Shown here in pieces: positions 17,420 through 26,657 of a stretch of 64,000 nt of DNA (positions within the stretch are counted from its first letter, which is position 1; the number at the start of each line of letters is the position of its first letter). Location: positions 1 to 64,000 of the forward strand of contig JAEOTZ010000021.1 in assembly GCA_016839585.1 (NCBI GenBank). Reading direction: 5' to 3'. The notes below the pieces were generated by a model. The model had not been told where the DNA came from, searched no databases, and worked only from the letters and a program-made list of their open reading frames with translations. The position numbers were made by a program, and so were the translations under genes. The DNA comes from Promethearchaeota archaeon (GTDB taxonomy: Archaea; Asgardarchaeota; Lokiarchaeia; Sigyniarchaeales; SOKP01).

Positions 17420-18124
17420 ATGATACCAATGTATTGTAATATATGTGGAGTGGAAATAAAAGACCCTGATCAAAAATTTTGTGAAAGTTGTGGAAATAAG
17501 CTTCCACCTAAAGCTATTTCTGAACAAGGATCGGCACAAACAACGGTAACTCCGACTACAACGCCCCAACATCGCCCCAGTGGACTGTTTGACATTAACC
17601 GGAATTATTACATCCTTAAAGAAAAGTATTGGGACTGGGGAAGCGGTGAAATCTTAGATGAGAATAATCAAATAATCGGTAGAATGAAAAGAGTTATCTT
17701 AAGCATAAGACGTAGAGTTGAACTTCAAGAAGTTGATGGTACAATTTCAGCTACAATTCATGCTAAACTTGTATCTGCTCGTGGAGCTCAGGATTTGAAA
17801 ACACCTGATGGACAATTGATAGCAAGAATTAAGAAGAAGATTTTATCGTTATTTCGACCAGTCTTTTATTTGGAGGCCCCTGATGGTACTCAATGGTATA
17901 GAGCACAAGGTAAATTGATGGGATGGTCCTATAAAGTATATGATGTCTCAACAGGAAAAACAATCGCTGAAATCGAGAAAGCTGATAAATGGAGAGACAT
18001 CTTTCTTGGTGGAATGTTAGATTTTAAGGACACTTATGCTTTAAAAATACTAGATAATGAAACTGATCGAAGGATTTTACTTGGCTTTGTCTTATCAATA
18101 GATAATATATTACACGATTATTAA
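17420..18124 (+). CDS. zinc-ribbon LURP-one/scramblase-fold (Tubby C-like) protein
   Basis: A 234-aa protein. A zinc ribbon with C6, C9, C21 and C24 occupies the N-terminus. A Ser/Thr/Pro-rich linker follows, and residues 55-230 form a beta-rich domain of the LURP-one-related/phospholipid scramblase superfamily. Typical strands are YYILKEKYWDWGSGEILDEN, GRMKRVILSIRRRVEL and YKVYDVSTGKTIAEIEK. Family members bind membranes or lipids, though actual scramblase activity is proven for few. It neighbours the phospholipid head-group enzyme (divergent) and the gelsolin-domain gene (same strand). No membrane helix. The start could also be the ATG at 17429. Confidence 0.7.
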   Translation: MIPMYCNICGVEIKDPDQKFCESCGNKLPPKAISEQGSAQTTVTPTTTPQHRPSGLFDINRNYYILKEKYWDWGSGEILDENNQIIGRMKRVILSIRRRVELQEVDGTISATIHAKLVSARGAQDLKTPDGQLIARIKKKILSLFRPVFYLEAPDGTQWYRAQGKLMGWSYKVYDVSTGKTIAEIEKADKWRDIFLGGMLDFKDTYALKILDNETDRRILLGFVLSIDNILHDY

Positions 18125-18284
18125 TTCCTAATAATTTCATTAATTTTTTTTATTCTTTTTTCTAAAACAAGTTTATAATTAAAAAAATTTTTATTAATGT
18201 ATTTCAATATTTTCTTTAAAAGAACTTTATTCCATAGACATAGATTTTTAATTTTTGTAGAATTTCTATAGATGAGAAATCAAT

Positions 18285-19241
18285 ATGACTATAACTTATG
18301 AAGAATTTCTAGTTTTTGATTTAGAGAATGATGGAGAAAAAACGAAGTTAGATATAAAACAAGAAGATCTCCAGAACTATTTGAATCCTGAGCAGGTCTT
18401 AGTTATCATCCGAGAAGATTTAAGAAGAATTTATATTTGGAAGGGAGCGAAATCCGCAGTAAGAAAGAGATTTATTAGTTCAAGAGTTGCACATGATTTA
18501 CAAAAAGAATTGTTAGATGATCCTCGATATCATCGCTGTAAAATAGTATCTATAGATCAAGGTGATGAAATTCAAGAATTTTTAAACGCTTTTCAACTAG
18601 AATCAATGGAAGTTACTGAAAGATTACCTGATATGCGATACATACGAAATATCGAACGAGAAAGTATGAAAGAAGCAGAACAAATTGCTAAAGGAAAAAC
18701 TGAAGTCGATTACTATTCACCAGCGCTTCAAGATATAAGTAGCGATGTTGTTATGTCCTCTATCGTTCAAAAACCAAAATTGACTATTGGATTATCTGAA
18801 GAAGAGCAACATCAGATTAAGAAAAAAATACTTAAAACTGAAGTTCCCCTTGATTATAAGAGACAAAATCTAATTCTTGGCCATACATTATTTGCTGCTG
18901 TAACCAAGATTTCAAAAGTTTTCGATGAAGATATAGAGGAAATTGTATGGGAGCCAGTCATGAAAGTTCCAAAAGAAATAATGAATTTAGATAATCATAA
19001 ATTAAGAGTATATTTAAATAAAAATAAGGGTATTGTTGAGGCTGTAGAAGTATTAAAAAAAGAAGAAAAGCCAAATCAAAACGCTATACCTAAAAAGATA
19101 ACTTCGAAACCATCACCCACTAAGAGTTCTCCTCCTAAGAAGAAGACTTCATTGACACCAATGCCACCAAAACCTGCATCGATGAAAGAAAATTCAAAAG
19201 AAACTGAAACTCAAGAAAAGCAAAACAAACAGGAACCATAA
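18285..19241 (+). CDS. gelsolin-like domain protein
   Basis: A 318-aa protein. Residues 22-105 match a single gelsolin-type repeat: VLVIIREDLRRIYIWKGAKS (residues 38-57), then the long helix AVRKRFISSRVAHDLQKEL, then RCKIVSIDQGDEIQEFLNAF. In eukaryotes such repeats cap, sever or nucleate actin, usually under calcium control. Residues 110-245 are of unknown fold, and 250-318 are a Lys/Pro/Ser-rich, probably disordered tail. Asgard archaea are known to encode gelsolin-domain proteins acting on their actins. No actin or profilin gene is in the window. It converges with the HEAT-repeat gene. Confidence 0.7.
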   Translation: MTITYEEFLVFDLENDGEKTKLDIKQEDLQNYLNPEQVLVIIREDLRRIYIWKGAKSAVRKRFISSRVAHDLQKELLDDPRYHRCKIVSIDQGDEIQEFLNAFQLESMEVTERLPDMRYIRNIERESMKEAEQIAKGKTEVDYYSPALQDISSDVVMSSIVQKPKLTIGLSEEEQHQIKKKILKTEVPLDYKRQNLILGHTLFAAVTKISKVFDEDIEEIVWEPVMKVPKEIMNLDNHKLRVYLNKNKGIVEAVEVLKKEEKPNQNAIPKKITSKPSPTKSSPPKKKTSLTPMPPKPASMKENSKETETQEKQNKQEP

Positions 19242-19249
19242 TTTGGGTC

Positions 19250-19286
19250 ATTAGCAAGTTGAAAATTACTAAAAATCCCTGCTAAT
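19250..19286 (+). repeat. weak inverted repeat after the gelsolin-domain gene
   Basis: ATTAGCA (19250-19256) pairs with TGCTAAT (19280-19286) across a 23-nt loop, 9 nt after the stop codon. It may mark the 3' end of the transcript; there is no T-run, so it is not a standard terminator. Confidence 0.25.
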
Positions 19287-19379
19287 AAGGAATAAGTAAA
19301 AATTAAAAATTCTCCATTAAATATAAATTTCAAATAAATACAAATTGGAAATCCTTACTCTCATTATATCATTAGATTC

Positions 19380-19922
19380 TTATTCATCCCTATTTTCAGG
19401 TTTTCCCTTATTCTCATCTTCAGGTTTGTTTTTCTTTTTAATCTTCTTTAACCCTTCAATAGCTTCTTTCCTTACAAGAGGATTTACATCTTTAAGAGCT
19501 TTTGTTAGAGCATCTAAACTATATGGATGGTGTAAATCACCTAGCTTGTCAGCGGCTTCCAATCGTACATTCTCATCTGGATCATGTAATAATACATATG
19601 TCAATACTCCTAATACTTTTGTCTCTCCAAAATCACCCAAAGTATCAACAGCTTCTCTCCTTACCCCAGCATCAGGATCTGTTGTTGCTGTTATTGCTAA
19701 CTGTTTTGAAATTTCATCAGAATTCCCAATTGGCTCTATAGCGCTTAGATCAACACCACAATACTTGCAAAAATTATGATGAATTTTAATATCATTTCCA
19801 CAAGCAGGGCATACCCTTCGTGTATTAAAATCTATGAATGATCTTGTTGGTGTTGCTATTACTCTTTTTACTTTATAAGGATTTACATTTGGATCCGGTC
19901 TAATATATTTATCTTTTCCCAT
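19380..19922 (-). CDS. zinc-ribbon HEAT-repeat protein
   Basis: A 180-aa protein. A basic N-terminal stretch leads to a zinc ribbon with C38, C41, C52 and C55. Three PBS-lyase-type HEAT repeats follow (about residues 65-165), each with the DPD-x-VR-x-EA-x3-LG pattern: DPDAGVRREAVDTLGDFGE, DPDENVRLEAADKLGDLHH and DVNPLVRKEAIEGLKKI. The C-terminus is a charged tail. Such small repeat proteins mediate protein-protein contacts; no enzymatic function is expected. Confidence 0.8.
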   Translation of the reverse strand: MGKDKYIRPDPNVNPYKVKRVIATPTRSFIDFNTRRVCPACGNDIKIHHNFCKYCGVDLSAIEPIGNSDEISKQLAITATTDPDAGVRREAVDTLGDFGETKVLGVLTYVLLHDPDENVRLEAADKLGDLHHPYSLDALTKALKDVNPLVRKEAIEGLKKIKKKNKPEDENKGKPENRDE

Positions 19923-20012
19923 AATAATCTTATATTAAATTTGATTCTAATAGGATGAATAATGTAATTTAGCCTTTTATTTTTATTTTTTATTTAATAA
20001 AAACAGTCTTAT

Positions 20013-20028
20013 AAAAAAAAAGAAAAAA
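20013..20028 (-). terminator. poly-U terminator after the aldolase gene
   Basis: An A9-G-A6 run on the plus strand, 10 nt beyond the aldolase stop, reads as a long U tract in the transcript. Archaeal RNA polymerase terminates at such tracts without a hairpin. Confidence 0.5.
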
Positions 20029-20037
20029 GGATAATTT

Positions 20038-21099
20038 TTATGCAATAGTAATATAATTACTTAAATAGACATCTTGTACAGCATTAAGAATTTTAACTCC
20101 TTCAGATTTTGATTTTTTAAACGCTTTTCTCCCAAGTATTAGACCCATTCCACCAGATCGCTTATTTATTACTGCGGCTTTAACAGCATCTTGAAGGTCA
20201 TTACCACCAGATTCTCCACCCGAATTAATTAAGCCAATTCGCCCCATATAGCAGTTGGCAACCTGGTATCTATTCCATTCTATAGGGTGATCAGTAGCTA
20301 ATTTTTCATAGACTAATTTATCCGTTTTTCCAAAATTTAAGTCTAGAAACCCCCTATTTAGAGTGGATATTTTTTGTTTTATGATATCAGCTTCAATAGT
20401 AACGCCTAAATGATTTGCCTGAGACTCCAGATCATTAGCAGTATGATAATCTTTTCCATCTTTAATGAATTCTTCTTTATTTCTTAAATAACACCATAGG
20501 ACACAAACTAAGCCTAATTCATGAGCATATCTAAAAGATTCACTAATTTCTTGAATCTGGCGTCTAGATTCTTTAGAACCAAAGTAAATTGTTGCACCTA
20601 CTGCAGCAGCTCCCATAGTCCATGCTTGATCCACATTCGCGAAGAGTGTTTGATCCGAAAGTTCTGGTTTTGTAAGTAATTCGTTATGATTTATTTTTAC
20701 TATAAATGGAATTTTTCTAGCATACCGACGAGAAATTGATCCTAAAACTCCTAGAGTGGAGGCAACACCATTACATCCACCATCTATGGCCAATTTAATA
20801 ATATTTTCAGGATCAAAATATGATGGATTTACAGCAAAACTTGCAGACCCACTATGTTCAATACCTTGATCTACAGGTAATATAGAAAGGTATCCGGTTC
20901 CGGCTAGACGACCACGTTGATTAAATAATCTAATCATATTATTTAAAACCAAATTATTACGGTCTGAATGCTCTATAACTCTTTCAATGAAATCTGGTCC
21001 TGGAACATGAATAAGATCCTTCGTGATTCCTGTACACATATGATTCAGAAGATTTTCAGCTTCAGATCCAAGGAGGTTTTTAATCTCATTAAAATCCAT
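20038..21099 (-). CDS. fbaB: class I fructose-bisphosphate aldolase, bacterial FbaB type
   Basis: It cleaves fructose 1,6-bisphosphate to dihydroxyacetone phosphate and glyceraldehyde 3-phosphate through a Schiff base. The 353-aa protein is collinear with Escherichia coli FbaB over its whole length: [20 protein letters not shown] near 63-82, [36 protein letters not shown] and the C-terminal [15 protein letters not shown]. The likely Schiff-base lysine is K241 in ADIIKQK. Most archaea use a shorter DhnA-type aldolase or a bifunctional aldolase/phosphatase, so this long form suggests transfer from bacteria. It is monocistronic, with a U-tract terminator. Confidence 0.93.
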   Translation of the reverse strand: MDFNEIKNLLGSEAENLLNHMCTGITKDLIHVPGPDFIERVIEHSDRNNLVLNNMIRLFNQRGRLAGTGYLSILPVDQGIEHSGSASFAVNPSYFDPENIIKLAIDGGCNGVASTLGVLGSISRRYARKIPFIVKINHNELLTKPELSDQTLFANVDQAWTMGAAAVGATIYFGSKESRRQIQEISESFRYAHELGLVCVLWCYLRNKEEFIKDGKDYHTANDLESQANHLGVTIEADIIKQKISTLNRGFLDLNFGKTDKLVYEKLATDHPIEWNRYQVANCYMGRIGLINSGGESGGNDLQDAVKAAVINKRSGGMGLILGRKAFKKSKSEGVKILNAVQDVYLSNYITIA

Positions 21100-21236
21100 T
21101 TTTTTATATCATCCTCTTTATTATATTTTAAGATTAAAGAAGAAATAATCGTCCTAAAATAAAATATTTTTCCTTCTTAATATTTACTAATCAATAGTTT
21201 TAAGAAGAAGTATGCAAATTGAGCCTTGCAGATATA

Positions 21237-21521
21237 TTATTCTGATTTACCATTTGAATCAAAAAATTCTTTTAATAGTTCTGAAAGGAGATTATAATTA
21301 CTTGAATGAACTTTTGAACTTCCACTTTCTAATTTAAGTAAAATTTTTCTTTTTTCTACACCATTAATCTCTAACTTTAATAATAATCTCTTCTTTTGAT
21401 ATTTTAAATTTCTAACATCAGAAGTTTTTTCCCATAAGTTATCTATCTTTTCTGAAAGAACTTCTTTTTTATTGAAGGGAGGTTTTAATTGATTTCTTTT
21501 TATTGTATCTGTTTTTTCCAT
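21237..21521 (-). CDS. small charged hypothetical protein
   Basis: A 94-aa lysine-rich protein that I do not recognise. Residues 15-75 are mostly charged, with a repeated KLE pattern (LLLKLEINGVEKRKILLKLE) suggesting a beta hairpin or amphipathic helices. There are no cysteines and no membrane segment. It begins with ATG at 21521. It stands alone between the aldolase and a divergent winged-helix gene. Confidence 0.5.
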   Translation of the reverse strand: MEKTDTIKRNQLKPPFNKKEVLSEKIDNLWEKTSDVRNLKYQKKRLLLKLEINGVEKRKILLKLESGSSKVHSSNYNLLSELLKEFFDSNGKSE

Positions 21522-21670
21522 TTTTCTAAATTTATCTTGTAATTACTTGCTTTATTATTTATGAGATATTTTCATCCCGTATTTAAAAACCCCATCAATA
21601 ATTTCGGTTAGAATTTTACCTTATGAATTTGAACGAGAAACATTAATTTGTATGGGAATTTTTCATAACT

Positions 21671-22000
21671 ATGCCTAATGAATTCGATTTTAAAAACTAC
21701 AAATCAATAGAAGACTATGGTAAGACAATGGAAGGTACAAAATATCTTCATGATTTATATCTAAAGGCAGTAAATCATCCCGTTCGCAGAAAAATATTAA
21801 CTATCGTTAATAATGCTAAAAAAATTTCTAAAGAGAAATTGTTTAGTATTCTTTTGGACGAAAACGTTATCAATGATGAATTTTCACTCAATTATAATAT
21901 AGATTACTTGATTAAAGCTTTTTGCATTGAAAAAATTGAAGAAAAAAGTAAAATTTACTATGAAATCACTCAAAGTGGAAAAGTGGTTGATTATTTATAA
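21671..22000 (+). CDS. small winged-helix (ArsR-like) protein
   Basis: A 109-aa protein. Residues 35-105 resemble an ArsR-type winged helix: AVNHPVRRKILTIVNNAKKI is the usual HPxRRxIL helix 1. KEKLFSILLDE follows in the helix-turn-helix region, and KIYYEITQSGKVVDYL makes the wing and final strand. No metal-binding cysteine pair is present except a single Cys. It is likely a DNA-binding regulator of unknown target. It converges with the next gene. Confidence 0.65.
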   Translation: MPNEFDFKNYKSIEDYGKTMEGTKYLHDLYLKAVNHPVRRKILTIVNNAKKISKEKLFSILLDENVINDEFSLNYNIDYLIKAFCIEKIEEKSKIYYEITQSGKVVDYL

Positions 22001-22017
22001 TAAAGTAATTATAATTT

Positions 22018-22470
22018 TTAATCTCCCATCAATTTTTTATAGCAATTACAACAAGGGATTCCAAAACTAAGATTAATTTTATTTAATTTCTTACTTCTTA
22101 GATTCATGAATTTAATTAACTTTTCTTTAAAGAAAGTATCTTCGTCAAAATATAGCTTCTTTAAATTACGATAATGATTGTATTGATAACAGATAGGGCA
22201 AATTTGATAGAATTTTATAAAGCTTGAAAAAAATTCTTTTTCTTCTTTCGAAAGAGCTTTCAGCTTTAAATCAGGATTATTATCGATAAGATTTCTTAAA
22301 TTATTTAGTTCATTTAGCATTTCATCTCTTAATAATGTTGTATTGATTCTCCGATTTTCCAAACTATTTAATTTTTCGCTTATTAGAATTTCTTGAGTGT
22401 CTGATTTATCAAAATATTCTATAGCTTTATAAAAAAGTGGTAAACGTTTATTTTTCTGCTTTTCACTCAT
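22018..22470 (-). CDS. hypothetical protein with four-cysteine zinc site
   Basis: A 150-aa protein of unknown family. The N-terminal 85 residues are helical and charged. C91 and C94 (CPIC) and C140/C141 and C143 (PCCNC) frame a 45-residue helical insert and would form one zinc site. The stop is 18 nt from that of the convergent winged-helix gene. Confidence 0.55.
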   Translation of the reverse strand: MSEKQKNKRLPLFYKAIEYFDKSDTQEILISEKLNSLENRRINTTLLRDEMLNELNNLRNLIDNNPDLKLKALSKEEKEFFSSFIKFYQICPICYQYNHYRNLKKLYFDEDTFFKEKLIKFMNLRSKKLNKINLSFGIPCCNCYKKLMGD

Positions 22471-22546
22471 ATAAAAAAATCATTTTTTTTTATTCGTATT
22501 TCTTTTTTTTCATAAAATATCTAGTTTGACAATCTAAAAAATCTTT

Positions 22547-23833
22547 TTAAAGAAATTTCAAATTTTTCTCATTTCGGTTAAAAATATCATTCTTTTGCTC
22601 ACTAGTTAATCTCCTGAATTCAATTACTTTGGAAGGCGCAAAATATTCAAAATTAAACTCAATATCATCACCTGCAAACTTGCCAGGGATTGGCATCAAG
22701 CGTGCTGTTAAAGGTTTATTCAACCTAACAGAAAGTGTACACAAATCTAATAATATATAAAATAATTCTTTTTCTGTAATATCACCAGGTAGAGGAACAA
22801 CATCTAGACCTGTACCACAAATCGTAGAGTATAACAAGAGAGAATCTATGTTGAATTTATTTTCTGATAATCTTTTGGATATAATATAATCTTCTAATAC
22901 AGGTTGCATAAAACCTGAAAATCCGATGATATTCTCCTTATCAATTGGAATGGAATTATTTATTAATGCTATTCCAGTTAAAGTGCCATTAGCTCCAAAA
23001 TATTCAATACCTAGTTTTTCTATTGCTGTTCCTATGCTTTTTTCAATTATAGGATAGGGGGCAGGTGAAAAATCAACTCCTTTAAATTCAATATTGAATT
23101 TTCTTCCCGCTTTTATTGAAATTTTAGTTAATTCATCGTAGATTTCATTAAATTTCATTAACAAATTGTCTTGTACGTCTTTAAATGTAGTAGAAGAATC
23201 AATAACATCAATAATTACATCTGCCATTTCTAAAGCAAGAGAAAAACCTGGTTTTTCAGAAAGGTGATATGCTGCCGGAAAAAAGGGAACGTTTGGTTTA
23301 ACATTAGATGACACACAGAATCTCAAATTATTAAAAGGATCGGGCTCTGAAAGTTTTTTGATTATTTTAGCACTAGACTTTATAGCTGAAATATTAATTC
23401 CAGTTTCTGTAGACGCTAAAGGTAAAGATGTGAAAAAGTTTTCACTATTTTTAATGAACTGAGGTACTTCATTTAATAGTAACTTCTCAAAAATTCCTAG
23501 CTCTTGAATTTGATTTGCTAACATCATGCAGCAAGCAAAATAGTCTATATCATAATCCTTGAATATAGCTTGTAAAAAACCTAATTGTTCACTTATATCG
23601 AATAATGTTTCTTGTAAATTCTTTTCATAGAATAATTTGTTATCATAACTAAAAATTGGTTGTGAACAAACTCGTTTAGTATCAACTAGAATATTACTAT
23701 CATCAAATTGGTTGATAATTTCATTATTAAAGTTAGTAAAATTTTCAAGTTTTTCTTGTAAATAGGATAGTGTTGTTTCATTCCTATTCAAGAAGGGGAT
23801 TACCTGTCCAATCGTAATACTTCGTATTCTCAT
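22547..23833 (-). CDS. DUF711 (UPF0210) family protein
   Basis: A 428-aa protein with the DUF711 landmarks: the N-terminal RIRSITIGQ, FFPAAYH near the middle, VDFSPAPYP, and ICGTGLDVVPLPGDITE followed by ARLMPIPGKFAGDDIEF near the C-terminus. The family is widespread in anaerobes, is structurally related to radical-type glycyl folds and has no established biochemical role. No ACT-domain partner, which often accompanies DUF711 in bacteria, is adjacent. Confidence 0.85.
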   Translation of the reverse strand: MRIRSITIGQVIPFLNRNETTLSYLQEKLENFTNFNNEIINQFDDSNILVDTKRVCSQPIFSYDNKLFYEKNLQETLFDISEQLGFLQAIFKDYDIDYFACCMMLANQIQELGIFEKLLLNEVPQFIKNSENFFTSLPLASTETGINISAIKSSAKIIKKLSEPDPFNNLRFCVSSNVKPNVPFFPAAYHLSEKPGFSLALEMADVIIDVIDSSTTFKDVQDNLLMKFNEIYDELTKISIKAGRKFNIEFKGVDFSPAPYPIIEKSIGTAIEKLGIEYFGANGTLTGIALINNSIPIDKENIIGFSGFMQPVLEDYIISKRLSENKFNIDSLLLYSTICGTGLDVVPLPGDITEKELFYILLDLCTLSVRLNKPLTARLMPIPGKFAGDDIEFNFEYFAPSKVIEFRRLTSEQKNDIFNRNEKNLKFL

Positions 23834-23980
23834 AATATTGAATTTAGAATTTTATTCTCATACTATAATAAACAATTTCAATTAATAAGATTTATAGAGA
23901 AATAGCAATAAAACAACAAAATTCTAACTATTATTAATACTAAATTAAAATTTTCTTTTTTAAATAAGATAATAAGAATC

Positions 23981-26374
23981 TTATATTTCATCTAACTTAG
24001 CTTTATCTATTGCTTTTTCTTTTCTTGAAATAGGTTTTGTATATTCTTCCGGACGAATTGGGCCTAAATTTTCTAATTCTTCTTTGAATTCAGTTATTAT
24101 TTGAGCAAATTTTTCTCCTTCTCCAGCAGATATACTCGTAATTTTAACACGATTCTCATTTATGCCTGTTTCCGCTAACATTTGCTTAATACTTTCGTAA
24201 CGTGTTGTTGCTTTTTTAAATCCTTCTTGATAATGACAATCTTGAGGATAACATCCAGCAATTAAAACACCATCCGCACCATAAAAAAAGCTCTCAAACA
24301 CTAAAGAGGGATTCAACATCGCAGTACACATTACATGAATAATTCTTACATTTGTAGGGTAAGTTAATTTACTTATACCGGCAAGATCTGCCCCCAGATA
24401 GGAACACCAATTACAAAGAAAAGCAATAATAAGTGGAAATTCTGATTTATCTTTTAATAATGAATTTATTTGGGCAGAGATCTGATTTTTCGTGAACCCC
24501 GGAATATATAGAGCATCAGTTGGACATTGAGCAGCACACGCTCCACATCCAGTACAATTTGCTTGAATAATATCTAAATGATTCTTTTCAATATTTAGTG
24601 CATTAAACATGCAGATATTTTCACATAAACGGCATAAATCACATTTTTCCTCATCAAAACACACTACATGTGGATCTAATTCTACTTTCTTTTTAGAGAT
24701 TAAACTAATTACTTTAGCGGCTGCGCTTTCTGCTTGAGCAATACTACTTGGAATATCTTTTGGTCCTTGAATTGCCCCAGCTATATATATCCCAAAAATA
24801 GAACTTTCAGAAGGATTTACTTTTAAATGCTTTTCTAATAAAAACCCATAAGAATCTTGAGAAATGCCTAAAATTTGACTTAATTTGTCTGTATTTTCTG
24901 CTGGCTCAATACCTACTGCTAAGACTACTAGATCTGTTTTATTTTCAAATAAAGCATCTTCAGTAACATCTTCTCCTCGAATAATTAACTCTTCAGATGT
25001 ATCACTCTTTAATATTGCTGATATATTACTTCTAATAAACCGTATTCCAAAAACTTCACGTGCCCTGTTATAGAATTCTTCACAATTCTTGCTAATAGAT
25101 CTAATATCTGTGTAATAAATATTAATATTAATATCAGGATATTCTTTTTTTAGTAAAATTGCTTGTTTTATTGCAACATTACAACAAACCTGGCTACAAT
25201 ATTCACGATGAATCTTTTTATTTCGTGATCCAACACATAATACAAATGATACCTTCTTTGGTGGTTGACCGTTGGAAGGTCTTATGATTCTTCCATGGGT
25301 GGGGCCATCATTATTAAATAATCGTTCCATTTGCATTGTTGTAATTACATCAGAATATTTTTGATAATTTAATTCTCCTAGTATGGATGGATCAAATATC
25401 TTTAATCCAGTTGCTACGATTATTGTACCAACTGAAATATCTAAAAATTCCGGTTTTTGGTCAAAATCAATTGCATTTCGATCTCCACATGCAAGTTCAC
25501 ATGCCTTACATCCAATACAATATTCCTCTAAAATATTTGGAAATAGGGGAATAGCCTGTGGATATGGAACATCTATAGCCTTTCTTGGGAAATATGTATT
25601 CTCTATATCGATAGGGCACACATCACGGCAGATATCAACACAACCTACACAAACTTCTTCTTTTATAAACCGAGGATTTTTTCTTATAGATACTTCAAAA
25701 TTACCAACATATCCATCAACTTTTTCTAACTCAGAATAAGTTAATAATTCGATATTAGGATGATCTTTAACTTCCGTCATTAATGGTCCAAGAATGCAGA
25801 TCGAACAATCTAAAGTGGGGAAAGTTTTATCGAATAGAGCCATATGGCCCCCTATAGTAGGTTCCTTTTCTACTAAATACACTTTATAGCCAGCATCAGC
25901 GATAACCATAGCCGCTTTTATCCCCGCAATACCTCCACCGATTATTAAGCAGGATGGTAGTACACTTGAATATTGGACTTCTAAAGGTTTTAAGAGTTTA
26001 ACTTGTTCTATTGCCATATTAATTTGATCAATTGCTTTTTTTGTAGCTTTCTCTGGCTCATTGGCATGGACCCATGAATTTTGTTCCCTTATATTTGCAA
26101 ATGATATTAAAAATCGATTAATTCCTGCTTTTTCGATAGTTTTCCGAAATAACAGTCCATGTAATTTAAATGAACATGCTGCAATAACAACACGATCGAT
26201 TTTTTTTTCTTTAATCTCTTCAATAATTTTGTTTAAACCTAATTCTGAGCATAAGTATTGATCTCCAATAACATGGATCTCTGGATAATTGCTGAAATGT
26301 TCAATTAACCTCTTATTGTCAATAACTCCAGATATGTTTTTCCCACAGTCACATAAAAATAATCCTATTTTCAA
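23981..26374 (-). CDS. hdrA: HdrA-like iron-sulfur flavoprotein fused to MvhD domain
   Basis: This is the flavin electron-bifurcating subunit of the heterodisulfide reductase type. I chose TTG 26374 as start: AGAGGT lies 5 nt upstream and the protein then begins MKIGLFLCDCGK; the frame extends to GTG 26395. Order of parts (numbered from 26395): N-terminal HdrA domain with LCDCGKNISG, FAD Rossmann motif GGGIAG (153-158), 4Fe-4S ligands C249/C252/C256/C260 and C293/C296/C299/C303. A C-terminal double ferredoxin follows (CDLCRLCENIC, CTGCGACAAQC), then an MvhD-type domain (LCNWCSYLGADLAG, VMCTAMLNPSLV, GCYPQDCHYQEG). Fusion with MvhD links it to hydrogenase or formate dehydrogenase partners. HdrC-HdrB lie 11 kb away. 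Confidence 0.92.
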   Translation of the reverse strand: MKIGLFLCDCGKNISGVIDNKRLIEHFSNYPEIHVIGDQYLCSELGLNKIIEEIKEKKIDRVVIAACSFKLHGLLFRKTIEKAGINRFLISFANIREQNSWVHANEPEKATKKAIDQINMAIEQVKLLKPLEVQYSSVLPSCLIIGGGIAGIKAAMVIADAGYKVYLVEKEPTIGGHMALFDKTFPTLDCSICILGPLMTEVKDHPNIELLTYSELEKVDGYVGNFEVSIRKNPRFIKEEVCVGCVDICRDVCPIDIENTYFPRKAIDVPYPQAIPLFPNILEEYCIGCKACELACGDRNAIDFDQKPEFLDISVGTIIVATGLKIFDPSILGELNYQKYSDVITTMQMERLFNNDGPTHGRIIRPSNGQPPKKVSFVLCVGSRNKKIHREYCSQVCCNVAIKQAILLKKEYPDININIYYTDIRSISKNCEEFYNRAREVFGIRFIRSNISAILKSDTSEELIIRGEDVTEDALFENKTDLVVLAVGIEPAENTDKLSQILGISQDSYGFLLEKHLKVNPSESSIFGIYIAGAIQGPKDIPSSIAQAESAAAKVISLISKKKVELDPHVVCFDEEKCDLCRLCENICMFNALNIEKNHLDIIQANCTGCGACAAQCPTDALYIPGFTKNQISAQINSLLKDKSEFPLIIAFLCNWCSYLGADLAGISKLTYPTNVRIIHVMCTAMLNPSLVFESFFYGADGVLIAGCYPQDCHYQEGFKKATTRYESIKQMLAETGINENRVKITSISAGEGEKFAQIITEFKEELENLGPIRPEEYTKPISRKEKAIDKAKLDEI

Positions 26375-26657
26375 TTTGAGACCTCTTGTAACCACTAAAT
26401 TTTCGCAATCTTATGAATAATATAACTTTAAATTTATATTAATTATACTAATAATTTGTTTAAGTTAATCTTAATTCTTCGCAATTATAATAAAAAACTA
26501 TTCCCTACTTATTAATTATTTATTTAGTAAGAAAGTTATAGGCTTTAAATATATTAAAAATATTTATTCCATATCAATAGTGTATATTTTTAACAGGAAA
26601 TTTTACTTGATTCCTTTTATTCAATAATATTAATATCATAAATTAAGGTTATATAAA

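Noticed and set aside
19345-19779. Plus-strand frame of 144 codons over the HEAT-repeat gene
   Set aside because: The opposite strand encodes clear HEAT repeats and a zinc ribbon; the plus-strand product is low-complexity Ser/Phe/Leu.
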